64,000 nucleotides of DNA from Acidiluteibacter sp963716125 (GTDB taxonomy: Bacteria > Bacteroidota > Bacteroidia > Flavobacteriales_E > Vicingaceae). Shown one piece after another: positions 44,511 to 55,563 of this stretch. Each line of letters starts with the position of its first letter. Position 1 is the stretch's first letter. The DNA lies in contig OY970294.1 in NCBI GenBank assembly GCA_963716125.1, positions 930,001 to 994,000 on the forward strand, written 5' to 3'. The position numbers and the translations under genes are program-made. Below the pieces are notes generated by a model. It searched no databases. It worked only from the letters and a program-made list of their open reading frames with translations, and was not told where the DNA came from.

Positions 44511-47300
44511 TTAATTTGAAAGCACAATTTTATGAAGTTTATCCTTACCATCCGCCTTTATTTTTAAGAAATATACACCTTGGCGCAAATTAGAAGTCGG
44601 TATGCTAAATAAGTTGGCTCCTTTAAAACCATTTTGAAGAAAAGAAAAATGTTTTTTTCCCAATACATCATACACATCAATTTCTACTTCAGAGTTATTT
44701 TCTAAGGTAAGCGCAAGTGTTATATCCGATTTGCTTGGGTTGGGATAAACTCTAGAATCAAAAGTGTAAATATTAACTACCTTTTCTACATTAAACTGAT
44801 ACAATGAATCTTGATTGTAAATTAATTGAGCTACTGCCGCCACAGAATCCAATTGGTTTAAGCTATCACCCACCAAAATCGCAAAGGAAATAGTAATAGA
44901 ACTATCCTTAGCTAAACTGAATGGTCCAAAAGAAATACTTTGTAAAATATCATTTCCATTGGATTCTGTATTTCCTGCATCAGGAGAATGTATACTTAAA
45001 GCATCATACTTTTCTGAACTATTAAATCCATCATTCAAATTTATACCTGATGGTGGATTATTTACATTGTCTATTCCATGAGAAATAGCTGACCCATTAG
45101 ACAATAATTTCATTCCATAATAAGATGAGTTTGGTTCGGTAGAGTAGGAGTAGGCTAAATTTTTAGAAGCTTCATACCTCGTTTTATTTTTAGAATAATC
45201 TAGAATATCCCAATCAATAATTAAGCCTGCATAAGCATTAGATATTGCTTGTTTAGATGAAATTTTATAAGAAAGAATAATAAATTGATTTTTACCTGCG
45301 CTTTGATAGGTATATGATTGATGTTGAATTTCAATATCTGGTTTACTTTTAACCTTAAAGATGCCTTGAGTTTCAATAGGTGCTTTTTTCGGACCGTCTA
45401 ATTTTACAGAAACCACACTCTCAAAATCAGCATCAGCTGGAGCCGTTTCTCCTCTAAAACCATCAAAAACTTCTTGATTGTTAAGCGCTAATACAAAACT
45501 ACCTTCATAAAGAGCAGATTCATTGTTTTTATAAATAAATCCAACTCCTTCAGAGCTGCTAAAATCGTTGTAACCCAATCTGCCATTAGAAGTTAAGGTT
45601 GTAGTTATAGTTTGATTAGAAATGTTAATGTAGTCGACATTAATGGAAGTTTCAAACCAACTTTTACGTACATAATTTCCTTCAGAAATGGTGACTTTGA
45701 ACTCTGCTCTTTCATTTGTTTGAGCATTATTTTTAATAACAGCTAAAAATGCTTGATTACTATTATCCTTGGTTTCAAAGGTATTTAATCCGGTTAGGGT
45801 GAGGTTGGGGTTTAGAATTGCTAAGGAATTATTTGGGCTGCTTAAATTAATATTTAAGCTGCTAGCTGCTTTGAGATAATTGGTAAAGCTAAAAATTAAC
45901 CTTAAAGTATCACCAATAACAAAAGTACTATCGTTGCCATCGTTGATAGAAATTAATTTGGTTCTAACTCCAGGCAGGTCAACATCCGTAACAGAGCGAT
46001 ACATATTGATTCTTCCATTTCCCATTTTTTCAGAAAATCGAGAAGGATTAGTAGCATCTATATTATCAGCTGTATTTCTTACCCTTTCTGCTATTTGCAA
46101 AGGAGTATATGATGGATATTTTGATTTTACTATTCCTGCTGCTCCTGCAACTAGCGGACTCGCCATACTTGTGCCTCCATTATAGTTGTATCCCGCATTA
46201 TTTGAAGTAGTGTACATTCCATCACCTATGGCCATCACATCCACATATCTACCATAATTAGAATTGCTTCTAATGCTATCATTGGCATTTGTCATTGCTA
46301 CTGATAATGAGTTCTCATACGCTGAAGGATAAAACTTAATATCTTCTCCATTATTACCCGCAGCAGCTACTACCAAGCTACCTTTAGCTGTAGCGTAATT
46401 AATAATGTCGTTTGCTAAATTACTGTAAGAAAAGCTTCCCCAAGAGCAATTGATAATATCTACTCCTTGATCAGCAGCATAAACAATTCCGTCATAAGCC
46501 CCTGTTAAACTGCTATTTACATCTCTATCAATTTTAATCGGTAAAAATTTGCATTTAAAACCGGTTCCTGCAATGCCTGTTATATTATCTGTAGAAGCAC
46601 TAGCTAATCCCGACACATTATTGCCATGATTGCTATTGAATGTGGAAGGGTCGTTATCATTATCACCAGTATCCCAACCTCTGTAATTATCCACATAACC
46701 ATCGTTGTCATTGTCAATTCCATCAATAGGGTCGGCATAGTTGTAAGCTATGTTATCAACCAAGTCGGGATGGTCTATATCGATTCCAGTATCTGTAATT
46801 CCAATAACAACATTGCTATCGCCCTTTTCAATATCCCAAGCTTCAAAAGCTTTAATGACAGAAAGTTGAAATTGTTTACCAATGGAGGTATCCGATGGCG
46901 TATAGCAAAGCTGAGGTATGATAAATGGCTCAGCATAGCTAACTTCTTTTATAGCTTTAAGGTAATTAGCTATTTTAATTACATTTATATTTTTAGGAAA
47001 TTCTAATTTGTAAATGTTTGAAAGATCTATTATTTTTTTGGTGATAGGATCAGTAATTTTTTTGGAAGGATAGAGAGCTTTAACTGTGACATTATTTTCA
47101 GAAATAAAATTATTTAATAAAATAGAATTACCAAAAAGCGCATTTTTATCTTCGGATTTTTTTAATTTGATGATAACAACGTTTGGTTCAAATTGATCTC
47201 TAGAATCAATTATATTATTTTGAGCATCAACAGTTATTTGCTTCAATAGTAAAGCAATAAGGAAGATGTAAAAATAAAATGGATGTCGTTTCTCATTCAT
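44511..47300 (-). CDS. Secreted S8 family serine peptidase (subtilase) with T9SS sorting domain
   Basis: The product has 929 residues. A signal peptide is followed by a prodomain and the S8 domain. The catalytic triad is visible: Asp in GITDTGIDIDHPDL (about residue 170), His in NHGNNVSGLA (about 224) and Ser in GGTSMASPLVAGAAG (about 378). DNDNDGYVDNYRG is a calcium-type Asp/Asn loop. The C-terminal half is beta-rich, and the end (RVYPNPSKSD...RQGVYFLKIKADGKDKLHKIVLSN) is a T9SS type A sorting domain. It is predicted extracellular. It begins at the stop of the upstream subtilase (TAATG overlap, 47298-47302), so the two are coupled. Confidence 0.93.
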   Translation of the reverse strand: MNEKRHPFYFYIFLIALLLKQITVDAQNNIIDSRDQFEPNVVIIKLKKSEDKNALFGNSILLNNFISENNVTVKALYPSKKITDPITKKIIDLSNIYKLEFPKNINVIKIANYLKAIKEVSYAEPFIIPQLCYTPSDTSIGKQFQLSVIKAFEAWDIEKGDSNVVIGITDTGIDIDHPDLVDNIAYNYADPIDGIDNDNDGYVDNYRGWDTGDNDNDPSTFNSNHGNNVSGLASASTDNITGIAGTGFKCKFLPIKIDRDVNSSLTGAYDGIVYAADQGVDIINCSWGSFSYSNLANDIINYATAKGSLVVAAAGNNGEDIKFYPSAYENSLSVAMTNANDSIRSNSNYGRYVDVMAIGDGMYTTSNNAGYNYNGGTSMASPLVAGAAGIVKSKYPSYTPLQIAERVRNTADNIDATNPSRFSEKMGNGRINMYRSVTDVDLPGVRTKLISINDGNDSTFVIGDTLRLIFSFTNYLKAASSLNINLSSPNNSLAILNPNLTLTGLNTFETKDNSNQAFLAVIKNNAQTNERAEFKVTISEGNYVRKSWFETSINVDYINISNQTITTTLTSNGRLGYNDFSSSEGVGFIYKNNESALYEGSFVLALNNQEVFDGFRGETAPADADFESVVSVKLDGPKKAPIETQGIFKVKSKPDIEIQHQSYTYQSAGKNQFIILSYKISSKQAISNAYAGLIIDWDILDYSKNKTRYEASKNLAYSYSTEPNSSYYGMKLLSNGSAISHGIDNVNNPPSGINLNDGFNSSEKYDALSIHSPDAGNTESNGNDILQSISFGPFSLAKDSSITISFAILVGDSLNQLDSVAAVAQLIYNQDSLYQFNVEKVVNIYTFDSRVYPNPSKSDITLALTLENNSEVEIDVYDVLGKKHFSFLQNGFKGANLFSIPTSNLRQGVYFLKIKADGKDKLHKIVLSN

Positions 47301-49905
47301 TATTCAATAACAATTTTTTGAACTATAATTTCATTGCCTTGAATGATTTTAACAAAATAAACAGCTCGTTTGTAATCAGACGTATTTATAGAGAGAATGT
47401 TGTATGCAGGGTTGAAATTCTTTTCTATTAATTGTCCATATGTATTGTAAATTTCTATTGATTGCTTGATTGAATTGGGATTAGAAACGTAAAAACGAGT
47501 CTTTGCAGGGTTAGGATAAACTAAAACAGCAGCCTTATCCTCCAATATTTCATTGATAGCCGTGGCAGAATAATAGAGGGTATCTGAATTAATTCCGCAT
47601 TGCGTAGTAGCATTAATTCTTCTTGTCCAAAAGTTTCCATTTGCTTTTGGAATATAAAAGGAATCAACAGCTCCCAAAATTTTAAAACCGTCTTTATACC
47701 AATTGTAAGTTGCTATTTGTGGCGTATATAATGTATCTAAATTTTGAAATAAATAAGGCTTTTGCGGTAAAGGATTAAAAGTATATGTATTGGTGTCCGA
47801 GTAGCTTTTACAACCTTTTAAGTCTTCAACTTCAGCAAAATAGCTAGCTGAATTTTTAATAACCACAAATGCGCTGCTATCATTTGTGCTCCACTTATAT
47901 TTAGAATAAGAATTGGGACTTAAAGAAATTATTAAACTATCTCCTTCACATAATTGATTGCTAGAGTTAGGAGTAACAGTAGGTTTTTGCACAGAAGTAC
48001 TTAGCATTGTAAATGCATCCACTTTGCCATAGCCATAGCTATAGTTGGGAACAGATCCTGTAAAATTATCAGTTTTTGCATGATTGATAATTGATTGTAA
48101 AATGTCACTGTATTTTGCGTTGGGGCATTTTTCAAGATAAAGCGCAACTACACCTGCCACTACTGGACTGCTCATTGAGGTTCCACCATTGAGCATATGC
48201 ATAGAATCTTGACTTATTTTATGAGGAACTGCCGTAACAAATTGTTGCATAGTAGCTATTCTGCCTGGTGCAAAAGTATAACCACCTGATGCTGATATAT
48301 CAGGTTTATTATGTCCTAATCGATTAGGGCCTAAGCTTGAATTTTCTTGAATTTCACCAGCTTTTCCTGAACAGTTCTAAATGTATTCGTAACATCTGTA
48401 TAGGTTTTTCTATTTTGATAATTTCCCACACTAATCACTGACGGTAAGCAAGTAAAGCCCCCAACCATCGTTTGTAAAGTGTCTGGTTTTTTATAATTGA
48501 CAATATCTGCAAATTGATTTGAGTTTGGTAAATTGCTTACAACCATATCGCTTGCAAGCGAAAATAATGAGCTAGAAGTCCAAATATCAAACTTACCAGA
48601 ACCTGTGGTTTCAAATCTAAAATTATAATCAGCAGAATCGGGATTGCTCATTAATACTTCAAACATATAAACACCATCTTTTTCTTCTGCGTAGGATTGA
48701 ATTTTGGTGATTGCTTTATTATTGAAAGGACTAAAAATGGTATCATAAATATACGTATTCAAGTTTTGCTGAATATTTCTAAAAACCGTTCTCGCTCTAA
48801 ATTTATAAGTAGGACTTACTTGATCTGCTCCAATAGCATATTGAACTTGATTAAAATCAGCAGTATCGGCATACATTCTAAAATAGGCTCGTCTGTAAAA
48901 GCTTGGTGGAGTAGTTTTAAACCATGTAAAATTAGTATCACTATTAACTTGATATCCTAAATGAAATTTAATGTCACCTGCATTTCCATTGGCAGCTACC
49001 ACAGCTCTTCCATTTTTAGATTTAATAATGCTATCAATCATTTGTGATCCAATATCTTTTCCATCATGCGAACCGCCATAATCTCCTAAACTGATATTGA
49101 TTACACAAGGTTTTCCTGCGCTATCTGCTATGCTGAAAATATAGTCGATGGCGTCCACTATGGAAGCTGAAAAACTATTTCCACTTAAATTACTGGCAAC
49201 TACTACTATATCTGCTTCAGGAGCCACACCTTTATAATTGCCAGTTGCCAATCCATTTCCTACAGCTGCACCACTTACCATAGTTCCGTGTCCATATTCA
49301 CTAGCAGGATCATCATGTGTACTTAAGTTGGAGTCTATTTGTGCTTTATTCCAAGCTTGGCCATAGCCATATTTTGAGGGAGTATTGGCAGCGTTTATTT
49401 TATTTTGATCCCAAATAGCCAAGATTCTACTTTTTCCTAAACTATCTTTAAAATCCGGATGACTAAAGTCTATACCTGTGTCGATAATTCCAACGATCAC
49501 ACCTTTACCTTTTCGAGGTTGATAGAGAGGAGCAACTCCTTGATGCACTTTTACCACATTATTATTTACCAACATGGTATCATTGAGTAGTTGTGGTTGG
49601 GCTTTTCTAAATTCTATATTTTTTAATTGATTTGATTTTGAAAAACTTCGGATGTTTTCTGCTTTAATTCTAATCGAATATAAATTTCCAATGTGATGAA
49701 TGATTTGTGCTTTGTGTTTAGATAAATCTTCTTCAATTTCGCTGCTATTTGCTTCTATCAAAAGAGAAACAACTTCATTAGGTGAAGCATTATCAATATA
49801 CTCATCTAATTGTAGATTTATTTTTGTTTCATTCTCTTGAGCAAAACTCAAGGAGTTCATGAGAAATAAAATTTGAATAAAAATAATTGAAATAAATGTT
49901 TTCAT
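47300..49905 (-). pseudogene. Second secreted S8 peptidase with T9SS sorting domain, frameshifted near 48370
   Basis: Two frames (48331-49905 and 47300-48250) together encode one subtilase of about 868 residues. The first holds the signal peptide, Asp in GIIDTGIDFSHPDF and His in YGHGTMVSGAAVG. The second holds Ser in LNGGTSMSSPVVAGVVALYL, an Ig-like part and the sorting domain VYPNPAKTRF...YFVKII. The break is near 48366-48372: reading GTTTCAGG instead of GTTCAGG on the coding strand restores the conserved TVSGKAGEIQENSSLGPNR. A one-base homopolymer error is the simplest reading. It is followed directly by the other S8 gene. Confidence 0.9.
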
Positions 49906-49912
49906 GGTCTTA

Positions 49913-50383
49913 TTAGACGAAATTTTTCTCAGAAAGTTCCAAATAATCAGGAACTTCTTTCAAGAATTGATAGGAATTATTTTCAAAGTCTATTTTGCAT
50001 ACATAATGATCTAAGCCATTACTTACTAAAAGGTAAGGGACTTTATAAAAAATATTGTATCTACTGATTTGATCAAACGTATCTTGGCTTATTTTTACGT
50101 CTGATGCTTTGCACTCTACCAACAAAACAGCTTTTCTATCGGTATTATAAAAAACAATATCAGATCTGCGCTTTCTACCATTATGTTGCAAGGCAGTCTC
50201 CACAGCAATTAAACCGGCAGGATATTTTTTCTCCGTCACCAAAAATTGGATTAAATTTTGTCGTACCCATTCCTCAGGGGTTAAAACAACATATTTACGA
50301 CGAATACTATCAAAAATTTTAGTTTTTTTGTCCTCGTCTTTCAATCTAAAGTTGTACTTTGGAAGATTCAAATTATTGCTCAT
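49913..50383 (-). CDS. HSDR_N_2-type protein (type I restriction R-subunit N-terminal domain)
   Basis: The product has 156 residues and is a stand-alone N-terminal domain. The PD-(D/E)xK nuclease core is readable: RRSDIVFYNTDRKAVLLVECKASD (Asp, then ExK). It ends with a Phe/Val tail and has no helicase domain, so it is not a full HsdR. It is likely nucleic-acid associated but no partner methyltransferase or specificity subunit is nearby. It is divergent from holA with 28 bp between the starts and precedes the subtilase genes by 7 bp. Confidence 0.85.
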   Translation of the reverse strand: MSNNLNLPKYNFRLKDEDKKTKIFDSIRRKYVVLTPEEWVRQNLIQFLVTEKKYPAGLIAVETALQHNGRKRRSDIVFYNTDRKAVLLVECKASDVKISQDTFDQISRYNIFYKVPYLLVSNGLDHYVCKIDFENNSYQFLKEVPDYLELSEKNFV

Positions 50384-50390
50384 AGCACCA

Positions 50391-50398
50391 CAAAGATA
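50391..50398 (-). promoter_or_regulatory. -7 element of the HSDR_N_2 gene
   Basis: The minus strand reads TATCTTTG (TAnnTTTG), 8 bases before the ATG at 50383. The spacing leaves a very short leader. No clear TTG -33 is seen. Confidence 0.45.
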
Positions 50399-50411
50399 AA
50401 CAGTTTATTCT

Positions 50412-51410
50412 ATGACTTTTCAGCAAATTATAGCAGATATTAACAGAAAGGTATATCATAAGGTATATCTTCTTCACGGAGATGAAGAATACTTTATTGA
50501 TGCTATAGTACAAGCCATTGAAGATAATGTGTTGGATGAAAATGAAAAAGAATTTAATCAAACCATTATGTATGGAATTGATGTTGACGACCAGATGGTG
50601 GTGGCTGAGTCTAAACGATACCCGATGATGGCCAACCACAACGTGGTCATCGTAAAGGAGGCTCAAAATCTTAGTGGATATTTAGCATTAGATGAATATG
50701 TTACAAATTCATTGGGTTCTACCATTCTAGTTTTAGCACGAAAGCATGGAAAGTTTGATGGTCGTAAAAAATACGTAAAGGAAGCTAAGAAATCTGGTGT
50801 TCTTTTTGAATCTAAAAAGCTGTATGATAACCAAATTGGATCATGGATTGCCGACTTTCTTAAAACTAAAGGGTATTTTATCGATGAAAAGGCAAAAGTG
50901 CTGATTGCTGAATCTTTGGGTACAAATTTAAGTAGAATTGTCAATGAATTGACAAAGCTGATGATTGTAGAACCGAAAGGAACAAAAATTAATGCTGATA
51001 TTGTTCAAAAAAATATCGGGATTAATAAAGATTACAATGTCTTTGAATTAAATAATGCTTTAGGAAGCAAGGACATTCTAAAGTGTAACCGAATTGTTAA
51101 TCATTTTTCGGCCAACGATAAAGAATATCCCATCTTGGGAACTATCCCAAATGTGTATAAATATTTTGGACAATTAATTAAGTATTTATATCTAACGGAT
51201 AAGTCTCCGTCTAATGCGGCTTCTGAACTGAAAATAAATCCATATTTTGTAAAGGATTATGCTTCCGCAGCTAGAAATTATGACATTAGAAAATGCGTTG
51301 CAATAATGGAATATCTCTATGATGCGGATTTAAAAGCGAAAGGGATAACATCTGCGAATCTCAATCAAGGTCAAATTTTAAAAGAAATGGTATTTAAAAT
51401 TCTACATTAG
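50412..51410 (+). CDS. holA: DNA polymerase III subunit delta
   Basis: The product has 332 residues. The N-terminal P-loop-like AAA+ part has KVYLLHGDEEYFIDAIVQAIEDNVL, typical of the delta clamp-loader subunit. The C-terminal collar is YLYLTDKSPSNAASELKINPYFVKDYASAARNY. It opens the beta clamp at the replication fork. Length fits HolA (about 330-340). It is divergent from the HSDR_N_2 gene. Confidence 0.93.
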   Translation: MTFQQIIADINRKVYHKVYLLHGDEEYFIDAIVQAIEDNVLDENEKEFNQTIMYGIDVDDQMVVAESKRYPMMANHNVVIVKEAQNLSGYLALDEYVTNSLGSTILVLARKHGKFDGRKKYVKEAKKSGVLFESKKLYDNQIGSWIADFLKTKGYFIDEKAKVLIAESLGTNLSRIVNELTKLMIVEPKGTKINADIVQKNIGINKDYNVFELNNALGSKDILKCNRIVNHFSANDKEYPILGTIPNVYKYFGQLIKYLYLTDKSPSNAASELKINPYFVKDYASAARNYDIRKCVAIMEYLYDADLKAKGITSANLNQGQILKEMVFKILH

Positions 51411-51499
51411 GCAACATTTTTAAAAGATAAGTGTCTATTAATAATATCCAAATTTCAATTCGTATATTTGGAATCTTTTTAAAAATTTTTTACTGAAAC

Positions 51500-53846
51500 A
51501 TGTTGAATTCTCGTTTTATTTTTTTTCTCGTTTTATTTTTTTTCTCATCAGCACTTATTGCTCAAACTGGTAATATTAGAGGCTTTATATACGATGAGAA
51601 ATCTGCAGAGCCCATTATTTTTACCAACGTTGTATTAAAAGGTACTACTTTCGGATCTTCTACTGATGAGAATGGTTACTTTAGTATTACTAAGTTGCCT
51701 GCAGGAAAATATACGGTTATGGCCACTTCAATTGGTTATGATACAGCTACATCAGTTGTCAATTTAAAGGAAGGTGGAATCGAAAGTTTAAAACTTTACA
51801 TTAAAGAATCGAGTGTTAATTTACAAGGAGTAACTATTTCTGCAGATAAAATTGAATCGCAGACTACAGTAAAAATGTCGGTTACAAAACTGACTCCTAA
51901 AGATATAAAACGTATGCCCTCCATAGGTGGTGAGCCTGATTTAGCCCAATATCTTCAAGTTTTACCTGGTGTAGTTTTTACAGGAGATCAAGGTGGTCAG
52001 CTGTATATTAGAGGAGGGTCGCCTATACAAAACAAAGTGCTTTTAGATGGTATGGTTATTTATAATCCTTTTCATTCTATTGGTCTTTTTTCTGTATTTG
52101 ATACAGATATTATGCGAAATGCAGATGTTTATACTGGTGGTTTTGGTGCTCAATATGGTGGTAGAATTTCTAGTATTATGGATATCACAACAAGAGATGG
52201 AAATAAGAAAAGATTATCGGGAAAAGTATTAGCTACTACTTTTGGAGCAAAAGCTTTATTAGAAGGGCCCATTAAAAAAGATGGTGGAAATGGAGGAAGT
52301 AGCTCTTTTATAATTTCTGCAAAATCATCTTATATAGATAGAACATCCAAACAAATCTATTCATACATCGATGATGCAGGTTTGCCTTATTCATTTACAG
52401 ATTTATACGGTAAAATATCTCTAAATGGAGATAATGGATCTAAAATTAACTTTTTTGGATTCAATTTTAGAGATAAAGTAAATTACCCAAATGTAGCTGC
52501 AATTAATTGGAATTCTTATGGTTTTGGATCTAATTTTGTTTTGATTCCTGCTCGTTCACAAGTGTTAATGGAAGGTGTTTTTGCCTTCTCTAAATATGAA
52601 ACAGGAATTGATGAGTCTTCTATTGGAGCAACCACTACTGACAGACGAAGCGCTGTGAATGGATTTAACATGGGTTTAAATTTTACCTACTTTAGCGGGT
52701 TGAATGCAGCCAAGTATGGATTTGAAATCAATGGATTTAAAACAGATTACAGCTTTGTAAATCCTGCAAACGTAAAGATTGGACAAGTGGAAAATACAAC
52801 GGAAATGGCAGGTTATTTTACCTATACCATCAACGCTGGTAAATTTGTAATTGAGCCTGGTATTCGTTTGCATTATTATGCTTCTTTATCAGAATTTTCT
52901 CCTGAACCTCGTCTTGGAATAAAGTATAACGCCACAGATAAATTGAGATTTAAAGCGAGCCGGAGGATTGTATTCTCAAAATCTAATTGCAGCTTCTTCG
53001 GATAGAGATGTCGTGAATTTATTTTATGGATTTCTCTCAGGACCTGATAATTTGCAAGATAACTTAACGGATATTAATGGAAATGTAAAAGAAATAAAAA
53101 GTAAACTGCAAAAAGCACAACATGCTATTTTAGGATTTGAATATGATATTACTCCAAATTTGAATGTAAATGTAGAAGGTTATTTAAAGCGATTTACTCA
53201 ATTAACCAATACCAATAGAAATAAAATTTATCCGGATGAAGTTCCTTACAATAATCGTTTTAGCGAATCTTTTGTGCCTGATGAATTAAGAAAAGATTTT
53301 ATTATTGAAACAGGTGATGCATATGGGGTGGATATTGTTTTTAAATATGAGAGAAAGCAAATTAGCTTATGGGCAGTTTATTCATTGAGTAAAGTTACCC
53401 GATGGGATGGAATTCAAGAATATGCACCAGTATTTGATAGAAGACATAATATTAACTTAGTAGGTTCTTATGTATTTGGTGAAGATAGAGACTGGGCTTT
53501 TGATGCCAGATGGAACTTTGGTTCAGGATTTCCTTTTACTAAAACGAATGGTTACTATGAGCAATCTAATTTACAAGGTGGTTTAGGAACAGATTATGTC
53601 ATCCAAAACGGTGATTTAGCAATTAAATACGGCCAATTGAATGGAGGTAGATTGCCTTATTACCACCGATTAGATATTAGTTTAAAAAGAAAGTTTGTAC
53701 TCACCGAAAGGTCTATTTTAGAAGCTACTGCAAGTGTTACAAATGTGTATGATAGAAAAAACATTTTCTATGTAAATAGAATTACAAATAAACGTGTAGA
53801 TCAGTTGCCAATTATTCCTAGTATAGGTGTAAGTCTTACATTTTAA
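51500..53846 (+). pseudogene. TonB-dependent outer membrane receptor, frameshifted near 52960
   Basis: Two frames (51500-53005 and 52968-53846) together encode one TonB-dependent receptor of about 780 residues. It has a signal peptide (FFLVLFFFSSALIAQ), a carboxypeptidase-regulatory domain at about residues 25-110 (GFIYDEKSAEPIIFTNVVLK), a plug with LYIRGGSPIQNKVLLDG, then barrel strands ending in aromatic FTF-type sequence. The break is at the CC of AGCCGGAGG (52960-52961): one C fewer gives KASGGLYSQNLIA, the continuation of the second frame. It is probably a sequencing error. The ligand is unknown. Confidence 0.88.
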
Positions 53847-53897
53847 AAAAAGATAAACTTTCGTTAGATTTTAGTTTCAAAGGCGCTTTAATTATCT

Positions 53898-53905
53898 TAA
53901 TTTTG
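53898..53905 (+). promoter_or_regulatory. -7 element upstream of pyrG
   Basis: TAATTTTG matches TAnnTTTG, 40 bases before the pyrG ATG. The -33 position has TTT in place of TTG. Confidence 0.55.
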
Positions 53906-53945
53906 CCCACAGTTTTTTTTATTTTAAACTGTAAACTCAAGCTCT

Positions 53946-55556
53946 ATGGCTTCGTCCACTAAGTATGTCTTCGTAACCGGAGGCGTTACATCTTCATTAG
54001 GTAAAGGAATTATTTCTGCTTCATTGGCTAAGTTGCTACAAGCTAGAGGTTACTCTGTAACTATCCAAAAATTAGATCCATATATTAATATAGATCCGGG
54101 AACGCTTAATCCTTATGAACATGGTGAATGCTATGTAACGGAAGATGGTGCCGAGACTGATTTGGATTTAGGTCATTATGAAAGATATTTAAACGTAAAT
54201 ACCTCTCAAGGGAATAATGTTACTACAGGTAGAATCTATCAATCTGTCATTGATAAAGAAAGAGCCGGTCAGTTTCTAGGTAAAACAGTTCAAGTTATTC
54301 CTCATATTACAGATGAGATTAAAGAACGCATTCAAATTTTAGGTCAAGATAATCAACATGATATAGTAATTACCGAAATAGGTGGTACTGTTGGTGATAT
54401 TGAATCTTTGCCATACATTGAAGCGGTGAGACAATTGAAATGGGATACGGAAGTTGATTGTATTGTAATTCATTTAACATTAGTTCCTTATTTAGCCTCT
54501 TCGGGAGAATTAAAAACGAAGCCTACTCAGCATTCAGTGAAGCAATTGTTGGAGAGTGGTGTTCAGCCTGATGTGTTGGTGTTAAGAACAGAATATGAAA
54601 TTTCAACAGAAATAAAACATAAAGTTGCTCTTTTCTGTAATATTTCAAAAGAAGCAGTAATTGAGTCTATTAATGTAGATACAATTTATGAAGTCCCTTT
54701 GAGGATGCAGGCACAAGAATTGGATAAAGTAGTTTTAAATAAACTGAACTTGCCACATGGCGAAGAGCCAACGCTAAAAGCTTGGAACAACTTTTTGACG
54801 AAATTAAAAAATCCAAAACAGACTATAAAAATTGGATTAATTGGGAAATACATCGAACTAAAAGATTCTTATATTTCTATCAATGAAGCATTAATTCATG
54901 CCGGAGTTAGCAATGAAGCTAAAGTTGAAGTAGATTGGATACATTCTGAATCTATCACGGAGCAAAATTGTGAAAGCAAATTAAAAGGATTAAACGGAAT
55001 TATTGTTGCTCCAGGTTTTGGTGAAAGAGGAATAGAAGGGAAGATTGCAGCTGTTAAATATGCGCGAACACAAAAAGTTCCATTTTTGGGCATTTGTTTA
55101 GGCATGCAGTGTGCTGTTATTGAGTTTGCTCGAAACGTAGTTGGGTTAAGTGATGCCCACTCTTCTGAAATGTCTGAAAATACCACTAATCCGGTTATTT
55201 ATTTGATGAAAGATCAAAAAACAGTTACAAAAAAAGGTGGAACCATGCGTTTGGGTGCTTATCCTTGTGCAGTAGAAAAAGGAAGTAATGCCTTTGATGC
55301 ATATCAAAATGAATTAATTTCAGAAAGACATCGTCATCGCTATGAATTTAACAATAAATACATGGCAGACTTTGAAAAAAATGGAATGATTGCCACTGGA
55401 ATAAATCCAGATGGTGGATTAGTAGAAATAGTAGAAATTAAAGATCACCCTTGGTTTACAGGTGTTCAATTTCACCCTGAATATAAAAGTACAGTAGTTA
55501 ATCCACATCCTCTTTTTGTGAAATTTGTGGAAGCTGCTATTAAAAATAAAAATTAA
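53946..55556 (+). CDS. pyrG: CTP synthase
   Basis: The product has 536 residues. It aminates UTP to CTP with glutamine and ATP. The N-terminal synthetase domain has VTGGVTSSLGKGI and CYVTEDGAETDLDLGHYERYL. The C-terminal GATase domain has the nucleophile loop GICLGMQCAVIEFARN and the triad His/Glu in GVQFHPEYKST. Length 536 is usual (about 530-550). It lies 7 bp before yidC, so the two are probably co-transcribed. Confidence 0.98.
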   Translation: MASSTKYVFVTGGVTSSLGKGIISASLAKLLQARGYSVTIQKLDPYINIDPGTLNPYEHGECYVTEDGAETDLDLGHYERYLNVNTSQGNNVTTGRIYQSVIDKERAGQFLGKTVQVIPHITDEIKERIQILGQDNQHDIVITEIGGTVGDIESLPYIEAVRQLKWDTEVDCIVIHLTLVPYLASSGELKTKPTQHSVKQLLESGVQPDVLVLRTEYEISTEIKHKVALFCNISKEAVIESINVDTIYEVPLRMQAQELDKVVLNKLNLPHGEEPTLKAWNNFLTKLKNPKQTIKIGLIGKYIELKDSYISINEALIHAGVSNEAKVEVDWIHSESITEQNCESKLKGLNGIIVAPGFGERGIEGKIAAVKYARTQKVPFLGICLGMQCAVIEFARNVVGLSDAHSSEMSENTTNPVIYLMKDQKTVTKKGGTMRLGAYPCAVEKGSNAFDAYQNELISERHRHRYEFNNKYMADFEKNGMIATGINPDGGLVEIVEIKDHPWFTGVQFHPEYKSTVVNPHPLFVKFVEAAIKNKN

Positions 55557-55563
55557 GAAATAG

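Noticed and set aside
46626..47006. 126-residue Ile/Val-rich frame opposite the subtilase
   Set aside because: It is the antisense of Asp/Asn-rich subtilase codons, with no signal, homology or promoter.
47300..48250. A separate 316-residue protein starting MQQFVTAVPHKISQ
   Set aside because: It lacks a signal peptide and the Asp and His of the triad, and the frame upstream of the ATG continues the conserved S8 sequence of the 48331-49905 frame.
49913..50383. Type I restriction-modification system
   Set aside because: Only the short HsdR N-terminal domain is present; no helicase, HsdM or HsdS.
52968..53846. Independent 292-residue outer-membrane protein
   Set aside because: It begins in the middle of a TonB-receptor barrel and joins the preceding frame with a one-base change.
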